The position numbers and the translations under genes were made by a program. The notes under the pieces were generated by a model. The model made no database searches. It had not been told where the DNA came from and saw nothing but the letters and a program-made list of their open reading frames with translations. From the NCBI GenBank assembly GCA_030630395.1, contig DAOVNE010000033.1, positions 1 to 9,017 on the forward strand: a DNA stretch of 9,017 bases, read 5' to 3'. This document shows, in pieces, positions 1 to 5,567 of the stretch. This DNA comes from Candidatus Eiseniibacteriota bacterium (lineage in GTDB: Bacteria; Joyebacterota; Joyebacteria; Joyebacterales; Joyebacteraceae). The stretch's first letter is position 1; each line of letters starts with the position of its first letter.

Positions 1-565
1 CAGGCTTCACGGTGACGAAATCCACGTTCGTGCCTTCCGGTGCGAATCTCGAGTGGTATCTGATGACACGCCCCATCTCGACGATGGGGTACGTCTCCAC
101 GTCATCGACTTCGATGACGGCGTGTGGCACACCGGTGTTGACCCTGTGCAACGTCAAGCTCGGTCTGCCCGACCCACGCGCCGTCCTCAGGAGCACGGCA
201 CGTGGGTCGGGCAGACCGAGCTTGACGTTGCCGTCGTCGCGAGCCTCAGCTTTATGAACCCCCATCCTGCTTTCGAACTCCATCTCTCGCTCGGCTATCC
301 CAAGCTCGCTCGCGAATCGCGCGACGCAACGACCGCCGTTACCGCACATGTCCGCCTCGCTGCCGTCTGCGTTGAAGTACCTCATCCGGAATGCATGGTT
401 CCGGCTCGCTCCCACCAGGATCAGTCCATCCGCGCCGATCGACATGCGCCGCCGGCAGAGCTGCTTCGCAAGCTCTCTGACATCCCGGCCTATGGCCCCC
501 TGCCGGTTGTCGATGACGACGAAGTCGTTCCCCGCGCCGCTCATCTTTGCGAACTCGAGTTCCAC
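1..565 (-). CDS. dapF: Diaminopimelate epimerase, N-terminal 188 residues (C-terminus beyond the window)
   Basis: DapF interconverts LL- and meso-diaminopimelate in the cytoplasm, supplying meso-DAP for peptidoglycan and lysine. The visible part begins VELEFAKMSGAGNDFVVID, matching the family's N-terminal GxGNDF signature. It carries the first catalytic cysteine (C74) in DMCGNGGRC at residues 72-80, and the NTGVPHAV motif at 143-150, followed by VDD and a GTNVDF segment near 178-183. The second catalytic cysteine would lie in the missing C-terminal part; a full protein is usually about 270-280 residues. I chose the GTG start at 565 because AGGGGG lies 5 nt upstream and the extra seven residues match the usual first beta strand; ATG at 544 is the alternative. 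The start is 9 nt after the lipoprotein gene's stop, so translation is probably coupled. Residues 112-140 are encoded by a near-perfect palindrome, yet length and motif spacing look normal for the family. Confidence 0.95.
   Translation of the reverse strand, partial: MELEFAKMSGAGNDFVVIDNRQGAIGRDVRELAKQLCRRRMSIGADGLILVGASRNHAFRMRYFNADGSEADMCGNGGRCVARFASELGIAEREMEFESRMGVHKAEARDDGNVKLGLPDPRAVLLRTARGSGRPSLTLHRVNTGVPHAVIEVDDVETYPIVEMGRVIRYHSRFAPEGTNVDFVTVKP
148..231. repeat. 84-bp near-perfect palindrome inside dapF
   Basis: Seen directly: the arms 148-178 and 201-231 are perfect 31-bp reverse complements. The 22 bases between them are also self-complementary apart from 179/200, 185/194 and the central pair 189/190. 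Overall 39 of 42 positions pair, and 179/200 becomes a G-U pair in the dapF transcript. The symmetry stops abruptly outside 148 and 231. The element encodes residues 112-140 of DapF without breaking the frame. It would form a very stable hairpin in mRNA and could cruciform in DNA. It has no T-run and lies mid-gene, so it is not an intrinsic terminator. Its origin is unknown; a template-switch event or constrained RNA structure are possibilities. Confidence 0.95.
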
Positions 566-577
566 GTATTCCCCCTA
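566..577 (-). promoter_or_regulatory. Ribosome-binding site of dapF overlapping the upstream stop codon
   Basis: The sequence AGGGGG (576-571) lies 5 nt before the GTG at 565 and shares its first bases with the TAG stop (577-575) of the lipoprotein gene. This supports the GTG start and suggests that ribosomes ending the upstream gene can reinitiate on dapF. Confidence 0.6.
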
Positions 578-1348
578 CTCTGTTTCCTCAGCTCTATCGC
601 GCGGTGGCTCTTCATCTGTGAGAAGAGGCTCAAGCGGCAGGTCCAGTTCGCCGATGCTGTCTCCGGAGGCGCTGACGAGCGCTCCTGACTCGAAGATGCC
701 TCCGGTCTCCTCACCCGGCACGTAGAGGCCGTCGAAGTCCATGTCGATGAAAGCCAGCATCGTATACGGCTCGTCGGAGGGTCTGACGTGTGCGATCAGG
801 AACTCGCCGCCCTCGGTGGTCCGAGCCTCATACCCACAACGCGAATACGCCCCGGCTGAATCGGGCTCCGGGACATGACGGCACGCCCAGACGGTCGCGT
901 CGGAGACCGCCTCTCCCATCAGAATCACACGCCCTCCTATCCAGGCGTCATCGATGACCGGCCCGGTGGAGAAGGCGAACTCGAACGGTATCCCCATCGC
1001 AACGCCGTGGAAGTCCTTGGCATTCTCACCAATGCGTACGATGTATGTGGTGGAGTCGGAGAAACCAGTGGCCGGACGGGCCTCGAGCGCCGCTCCATGC
1101 CAGCGCAGGTTCTTCAGGTCAACGTCAGGCGTCACTGAGAAGGCCTTCTCGACGGAGCGCCGTTCCATCTCCTCGCTGAAGCGGATCTCGATTGCCGTCA
1201 GGGGTTCCACCAGAAGCGAGCCCGCCGAGGGGAGGGCGGAGATGACCTCAGGTGGCGTGGTGTCAGGGGGGCCGCCTGGTGGAAGACCTGGTCGCGCACA
1301 TCCCCACACCGCCGCGCCGGCGATGATAGCGGCAACAGCCACTCGCAT
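575..1348 (-). CDS. Lipoprotein with SbsA-type Ig-like domain
   Basis: This is a predicted envelope lipoprotein of about 257 residues and unknown role. From the ATG at 1348 it has a short lipoprotein signal: MR, a hydrophobic stretch (VAVAAIIAGAAVW), then GC with the lipidated cysteine at residue 17. A Pro/Gly linker and TPPEVISALP lead into a likely Big_5/SbsA-type Ig-like domain at about 31-128 (hallmarks IRFSEEM, FEFAFSTGP). A second beta-rich region (about 136-240) contains FIDMDFDGLYVPGEE, an Asp-rich loop seen in carboxypeptidase-regulatory-like or calcium-binding folds. The C-terminus is acidic. The 1348 start gives a compact signal peptide and has GGTGG 7 nt upstream. An ATG at 1408, 4 nt after the argF stop, has GGGAG upstream and would add 20 residues; it cannot be excluded. 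A still longer frame (to 1483) would overlap argF and is less likely. Membership of the Ig-like class is fairly sure; function is not. Confidence 0.8.
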   Translation of the reverse strand: MRVAVAAIIAGAAVWGCARPGLPPGGPPDTTPPEVISALPSAGSLLVEPLTAIEIRFSEEMERRSVEKAFSVTPDVDLKNLRWHGAALEARPATGFSDSTTYIVRIGENAKDFHGVAMGIPFEFAFSTGPVIDDAWIGGRVILMGEAVSDATVWACRHVPEPDSAGAYSRCGYEARTTEGGEFLIAHVRPSDEPYTMLAFIDMDFDGLYVPGEETGGIFESGALVSASGDSIGELDLPLEPLLTDEEPPRDRAEETE

Positions 1349-1412
1349 CGACCGGCCACCGATGATGGCGCCAGTCACTCCTGACGATCGGTCGCAGCCG
1401 ATTCTCATCCGC

Positions 1413-2312
1413 CTACTCTCCCATAAGGTCGACCATAACGGCCTTCTGCGCGTGCAATCTGTTCTCGGCCTGATCGAAAACAACAGAATGGCGTCCGTCC
1501 ATCACCTCGTCAGTGATCTCGTCGCCCCTGTGGGCCGGCAGACAGTGAAGGACGATTACGTCGTCCTTCGCGTGGGCCACAAGCTCGGCGTTCACCTGGT
1601 ACGGCAGGAACTGGCGTCGACGATCTGCGGCCTCGTCCTCCTGCCCCATGCTTGTCCAGACGTCCGTGTAGATGACATCGGCTCCGGTGACCACCTCGAC
1701 CGGATCGTTGATGAGCTTGATGTTCGCGCCCCTGGCGCGAGCAGCCTCAAGCAGAGCCTCGTTCGGCGCATACCCGGAAGGTCCGCCGATCCTGAGTTCG
1801 AACGGCATGTTGCCGGCCGCATTCACCCAGGAGTTAGCGACGTTGTTGCCGTCTCCGATGAACGCGATCACGCTGTCGTCCATGCTCTTGCCCTGCTCGA
1901 TGCATGTCAGTATGTCGCCCATGATCTGGCAGGGGTGATTGAGGTCAGTCAGACCGTTGATCACAGGGATATCGGCGGCAGCCGCGAGTTCGGTGCAGTT
2001 GGAGTGCGCGAAGGTCCGGATCATGATGCCGTGCACGTACCGCGAGAGGACCTTCCCGATATCGTAGGTCGATTCCCTCTGCCCCATCTTGATCTCCGCA
2101 TCCGTGACGTACATCGGGTGCGCCCCCAACTCCGCCACTCCGACTTCAAAGCTCACTCTGGTTCTCAGCGACGGCTTGTGAAATATCAGAGCGACCGTCT
2201 TTCCGGAGAGGTCGTTCCTCTGACCGCGCGTGCGCTTGAGCTCGGCAGCAAGCTTCAGGAGATCATCCATCTTGCCGCGATCGATATCAGCTATCGAAAT
2301 AAAGTCCTGCAT
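1413..2312 (-). CDS. argF: Ornithine carbamoyltransferase
   Basis: ArgF transfers the carbamoyl group of carbamoyl phosphate to L-ornithine, giving citrulline in cytoplasmic arginine synthesis. From the ATG at 2312 the protein has 299 residues, the usual size. Visible motifs are the carbamoyl-phosphate loop SLRTR (48-52), HPCQ (126-129), the ornithine loop DVWTSMG (217-223, SMG at 221-223) and HCLPAHRG (256-263, with the catalytic Cys at 257). The SMG loop argues for true ornithine carbamoyltransferase rather than the N-acetyl- or N-succinylornithine variants, which replace it with a proline-rich loop; the latter occur in Bacteroidetes and Xanthomonas. The frame extends to a GTG at 2333, but ATG 2312 is preferred because GGAGG lies 5 nt upstream of it. 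It follows xerC by 26 nt and precedes the lipoprotein gene, so it is probably co-transcribed. No ARG box was recognised. Confidence 0.97.
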   Translation of the reverse strand: MQDFISIADIDRGKMDDLLKLAAELKRTRGQRNDLSGKTVALIFHKPSLRTRVSFEVGVAELGAHPMYVTDAEIKMGQRESTYDIGKVLSRYVHGIMIRTFAHSNCTELAAAADIPVINGLTDLNHPCQIMGDILTCIEQGKSMDDSVIAFIGDGNNVANSWVNAAGNMPFELRIGGPSGYAPNEALLEAARARGANIKLINDPVEVVTGADVIYTDVWTSMGQEDEAADRRRQFLPYQVNAELVAHAKDDVIVLHCLPAHRGDEITDEVMDGRHSVVFDQAENRLHAQKAVMVDLMGE

Positions 2313-2323
2313 CTCACCCTCCG
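2313..2323 (-). promoter_or_regulatory. Ribosome-binding site deciding the argF start
   Basis: GGAGG at 2322-2318 sits 5 nt upstream of ATG 2312. The alternative GTG at 2333 would place this sequence inside the coding region and has no comparable site of its own, so 2312 is taken as the start. Confidence 0.7.
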
Positions 2324-2338
2324 TTGTCTCCACGAATA

Positions 2339-3283
2339 CTAGGCCCTCGGGTGTGCCTTCCGATAGACTTCCTTCAGTCGCTCCGTTGTGACATGCGTGT
2401 ATATCTGCGTGCTGGACAGGCTTGCGTGGCCCAGGAGTTCCTGTACAGCCCGAAGGTCCGCACCGGCATTCAGCATATGCGTCGCAAACGTGTGGCGAAG
2501 CACATGAGGACTCATGCGGCGGGCCTCCGACACATCCGCCAGCCGTCGCTTCACCAGGCGCTGCACCGTACGCTCGCTCAGTGCCCTGCCTCTTCGTCCT
2601 TCGAAGACGGGATCCTGAGGCGCCCGCGGCGCTCCCTCTCTTGCCGCGAGATACTCCCTGAGTGCGTCACCGGCGGCCCGTCCGAGCGGGACGATGCGCT
2701 CCTTCCGTCCCTTTCCCATCACTCGCAGTGTGGCGCCGCGGTGGTCGATATCGCTTGTCTTGAGTGAGAGCAGCTCGGAGAGGCGTATGCCTGTCCCATA
2801 GAGTGTCTCGAGAACCGCTCTGTCTCTCAAGTCAATGATACCGGGCTCGGGCGGAACGATAAAGAGAAGGCTCATCTCGCGCTCGCTCAGGAACGTCGGG
2901 AGCTTCTTCGTCACCTTGGGGGCGGAGATGCCGGCCGTCGGGTCGGACGACAGGAACCTCCTTGAGGTCAGGAATCGTGTGAACGCCCGCACTGATGCCA
3001 GCTTGCGACGAACGGAGCGTCTGGCGAATCGCGATGCCGTCATGAACGATACGAACCTTCTCACAAGGCGGGGTTTCAGATCCGCGGTGGTCGGTTCGTC
3101 GTTGTGGCTTATCTCCTTGAGGAACTCCAGGAACTGCCGGACGTCACGGCCGTAGGCGGCAATCGTATGTCTCGAGAGACCACGCTGTTCAAGCGATATG
3201 AGGAAGTCACCCAGAAGCGGTTCAAGTCGTTTCGCCCTCGGGCGGCGTTTCCTCGTGACAGCGGTTGCCTCAGCTCGGCTCAT
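2339..3283 (-). CDS. xerC: Tyrosine recombinase XerC/XerD family
   Basis: This is a 314-residue site-specific recombinase that, by family, resolves chromosome dimers at dif during division. An N-terminal SAM-like core-binding domain (about 20-120, with RHTIAAYGRDVRQFLEFL) is followed by the catalytic domain (about 130-314). The full catalytic set is visible: R167 in GTGIRLSEL, K191 in GKGRKER, H260 and R263 in HVLRHTFATH, H286 in LLGHASL, and the nucleophile Y295 in STQIYTHV. The start is ATG 3283, with GGAGG 9 nt upstream. A frame continuing to 3352 would lie deep inside topA and adds a low-complexity Arg/Ser extension, so it was rejected. The gene overlaps the topA end by 14 nt, suggesting coupling. 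Position after topA favours XerC, as in the topA-trmFO-xerC order of many bacteria; XerD cannot be excluded from sequence alone. Nothing suggests an integrase of a mobile element. Confidence 0.92.
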   Translation of the reverse strand: MSRAEATAVTRKRRPRAKRLEPLLGDFLISLEQRGLSRHTIAAYGRDVRQFLEFLKEISHNDEPTTADLKPRLVRRFVSFMTASRFARRSVRRKLASVRAFTRFLTSRRFLSSDPTAGISAPKVTKKLPTFLSEREMSLLFIVPPEPGIIDLRDRAVLETLYGTGIRLSELLSLKTSDIDHRGATLRVMGKGRKERIVPLGRAAGDALREYLAAREGAPRAPQDPVFEGRRGRALSERTVQRLVKRRLADVSEARRMSPHVLRHTFATHMLNAGADLRAVQELLGHASLSSTQIYTHVTTERLKEVYRKAHPRA

Positions 3284-5498
3284 CGCCGACGCCCTCCGAG
3301 CCGGGCAGCGTGCGCTCCCCGCACTCCAGACAGAGCAGCTCCTTGTCACCACCCTTCGGCTTCTTCTCGACCATGAAGCTGGCCTGGCACGACGGGCAGG
3401 TCACCGGCACGGGCTTGTCCCATATCGCGTATGAGCACTTCGGGTACTTGCTGCATCCGAAGAACACGCGCCCCTTCTTGGTGCGACGCTGCACCAGGAG
3501 ACCGGTGCAGTCGTCCTGGGGACAAGAGACTCCCGTTGGAACAGGCATCGTGTTCTTGCAGTCGGGATATTTCGAGCACCCGAGGAACTCACCGAAGCGC
3601 CCGTGTTTCACGACCATCTGTGCACCGCACTCGTCGCATTTGATATCGAACTCGGGAAGCTCCTCCCCCTCGAGCGGCGAGGTGAACTTGCACTTCGGGT
3701 AGGTGGAACAGGCCAGGAAACGACCGTTACGACCCCACTTCTCCACCATGGGCGAGCCGCACTTCTCGCAGGAGAGGTCCGTCGTCTTGATGAGCGATTG
3801 CTTGAGATCCGCTATCTGTCCCTCAACGTCGTCGAGCTGGGAGCGGAAGGGGCCATAGAAATCACCCACGACCTTGATCCAGGTGTCCTCACCTGCCTCG
3901 ATCCGATCCAGCTCATCCTCCATCCCGGCCGTGAACTCGACGTTGAAGATACTAGGGAAGGCTTTTCCAAGGAGCGCCCACACGGTTCGTCCGAGCTCTG
4001 TGGGTGTGAACTGGCGCTTCTCGACGGCAACGTACTTGCGCCGCTTCAGAGTATCGATAATCGCCGCGTAGGTGCTCGGTCTGCCTATCCCGTTGGACTC
4101 GAGTTCCTTGATGAGTGACGATTCCGAGTAGCGAGGTGGGGGCTTCGTGAAACGCTGATTCGGTGTCATCGCGATGAGCTTAAGCTTCTCCCCCTCCTCA
4201 AGCTGAGGGAGTTCCTTCTGGTCCTTGCGGATGAGCGGGTAGACGGCCGTCCAGCCGGCGAAGCGCACGACCGATCCGGTGGCGCGGAACACGTGCCCCT
4301 TCGACTCGATGTCGACAGTCGTGTTGTCGTAGATCGCGTCCGCCATCTGCGTGGCCACGAATCGCTGCCATATCAGCTTGTAGAGCCGCAGCTGGTCCAC
4401 TGACAGGTGTTCGTGAAGCAGCTCCGGCGTCAGCTCTGTCGAGGTGGGCCGAATGGCCTCGTGCGCGTCCTGTGCCTTCTTGGCGGCTTTGAAGTGCCGC
4501 TCCTTGTCGGACAGATAGTCCTTCCCGAGGGATGCGGAGATGTGCTCGCGGGCCTCGGAGATCGCCTCATTCGCCACCCTGACCGAATCGGTTCGCATGT
4601 ATGTGATGAGTCCGACGTTCTCGTCCTTGTCTGAGATCGGCAGACCCTCGTAGAGCTGCTGCGCCAGCATCATGGTCTTCTTCGATGAGAATCTGAGTCT
4701 GTTCGCCGCCTCGCGCTGGAGAGTGCTCGTGATGAAGGGAGGAAGCGGCTTGACCTTGCGCACTCGCTTCTTGAGGGACGAGACCGCGAAGTTGCTTCCC
4801 TCGAGTGTCGCGACTACGGCGCCCGCCCGCTCGCCGTCGTTGATATCCACCTTCTTGCCGTCGATGCGTTCGAGGCGAGCTTCTATCTCAGTGCCTGCGG
4901 TGTTTGCGAAGACGGCGTCGATCGTCCAGAACTCGACCGGATCGAAAGCCTCTATCTCGTCTTCGCGCTCACAGATCAGCCTCAGAGCAACCGACTGGAC
5001 GCGTCCGGCGGAGAGCCCGTAGTATATGGTCTTCCACAGAACCGGGCTGACCTCGTAACCGACCAGACGGTCCATCACGCGGCGTGCCTGCTGCGCGTCC
5101 ACCTTGTTCATGTCGATGGCGCCGGGCTTTGCGATCGCGCCGAGGATCGCGGTCTTCGTTATCTCGTTGAAGACGACGCGCTTCGTTCTCCCCTCCGGCA
5201 GCTTGAGATACTGGGCGATGTGCCAGGCGATCGCCTCTCCCTCTCTGTCGAAATCGGATGCAAGGTAGACCATGTCCGCGCTCTTCGCGGCGTCCTTGAG
5301 TTCCTTCAGGACCTTCGCCTTGCCGCGAATCGTGACGTAGGTTGGAGCGAACCCGTTCTCGACGTCGATGCCGATCTTCTTCTTCGGCAGATCGCGAACG
5401 TGACCGACCGACGCTTTAACGAAGTACCCCTTGCCGAGGAACTTGCCAATCGTCTTGGCCTTCGCCTTCGATTCGACTATGACGAGAGATCTGCCCAT
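3270..5498 (-). CDS. topA: DNA topoisomerase I (type IA)
   Basis: TopA relaxes negative supercoils by cutting one DNA strand through a tyrosine link and passing the other. The 742-residue protein starts MGRSLVIVESKAKAKTIGKF: a Toprim domain with E9 and the metal-binding DFDREGE (82-88). The core carries the catalytic tyrosine Y300 in GLITYMRTDS and the conserved GIGRPSTYA segment near 471-479. The C-terminus holds three C4 zinc-ribbon repeats with cysteines at 577/580/597/603, 621/624/641/647 and 659/664/682/688. A fourth, divergent Cys cluster is at 701/704/723/726 (C-X2-C-X18-C-X2-C). ATG 5498 has AGGAG 5 nt upstream and gives the standard N-terminus; a TTG at 5516 is the rejected alternative. 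It lies 69 nt after secA and overlaps xerC by 14 nt. Family assignment is secure. The zinc ribbons, by family knowledge, bind single-stranded DNA and help strand passage. Confidence 0.98.
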   Translation of the reverse strand: MGRSLVIVESKAKAKTIGKFLGKGYFVKASVGHVRDLPKKKIGIDVENGFAPTYVTIRGKAKVLKELKDAAKSADMVYLASDFDREGEAIAWHIAQYLKLPEGRTKRVVFNEITKTAILGAIAKPGAIDMNKVDAQQARRVMDRLVGYEVSPVLWKTIYYGLSAGRVQSVALRLICEREDEIEAFDPVEFWTIDAVFANTAGTEIEARLERIDGKKVDINDGERAGAVVATLEGSNFAVSSLKKRVRKVKPLPPFITSTLQREAANRLRFSSKKTMMLAQQLYEGLPISDKDENVGLITYMRTDSVRVANEAISEAREHISASLGKDYLSDKERHFKAAKKAQDAHEAIRPTSTELTPELLHEHLSVDQLRLYKLIWQRFVATQMADAIYDNTTVDIESKGHVFRATGSVVRFAGWTAVYPLIRKDQKELPQLEEGEKLKLIAMTPNQRFTKPPPRYSESSLIKELESNGIGRPSTYAAIIDTLKRRKYVAVEKRQFTPTELGRTVWALLGKAFPSIFNVEFTAGMEDELDRIEAGEDTWIKVVGDFYGPFRSQLDDVEGQIADLKQSLIKTTDLSCEKCGSPMVEKWGRNGRFLACSTYPKCKFTSPLEGEELPEFDIKCDECGAQMVVKHGRFGEFLGCSKYPDCKNTMPVPTGVSCPQDDCTGLLVQRRTKKGRVFFGCSKYPKCSYAIWDKPVPVTCPSCQASFMVEKKPKGGDKELLCLECGERTLPGSEGVGDEPS
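3284..3297 (-). promoter_or_regulatory. Ribosome-binding site of xerC inside the topA end
   Basis: GGAGG at 3297-3293 lies 9 nt before ATG 3283, within the last codons of topA. It fixes the xerC start and gives a 14-nt gene overlap. Confidence 0.6.
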
Positions 5499-5508
5499 CT
5501 TCTCTCCT
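5499..5508 (-). promoter_or_regulatory. Ribosome-binding site deciding the topA start
   Basis: AGGAG at 5508-5504 is 5 nt upstream of ATG 5498. It would be coding if the upstream TTG at 5516 were used, so the ATG is preferred. Confidence 0.65.
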
Positions 5509-5539
5509 GCCTGCAATCCATGTGGCGTGCGTTCGGATT

Positions 5540-5564
5540 CAGTCGCGCCGGGAGAACGGCACTG
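5540..5564 (-). other. Stem-loop in the secA-topA gap
   Basis: Directly after the secA stop codon the transcript can pair CAGT with ACTG and GCCG with CGGC around a 6-nt loop, with a 3-nt bulge (GCG) on the 3' side. No U-run follows, so a classic intrinsic terminator is not supported. It could be an mRNA processing or stability element, or chance in GC-rich DNA. The rest of the 69-nt gap holds only the topA ribosome-binding site. Confidence 0.3.
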
Positions 5565-5567
5565 GCG

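Noticed and set aside
71..89. 7-bp hairpin (CCCCATC with GATGGGG) in dapF
   Set aside because: It is too short to stand out in GC-rich coding sequence and encodes ordinary DapF residues.
148..231. Palindrome as an intrinsic terminator or a fold-back assembly artefact
   Set aside because: There is no T-run and it lies inside a continuous coding frame. A fold-back artefact would continue as the reverse complement, but normal DapF sequence resumes on both sides.
53..688. 211-codon open frame on the plus strand
   Set aside because: It is antisense to dapF, which carries its catalytic Cys motif and NTGVPHAV. Part of its length comes from the palindrome reading open on both strands.
954..2342. 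462-codon open frame on the plus strand
   Set aside because: It lies antisense to argF and the lipoprotein gene, both with recognisable domains. The protein shows no known motif and is explained by GC-rich codon bias on the opposite strand.
2339..3283. Tyrosine recombinase as part of an integrated mobile element
   Set aside because: It lies between topA and argF with overlapping coding sequence. No attachment repeats, tRNA or phage-like genes are present, and the length and motifs fit XerC/XerD.
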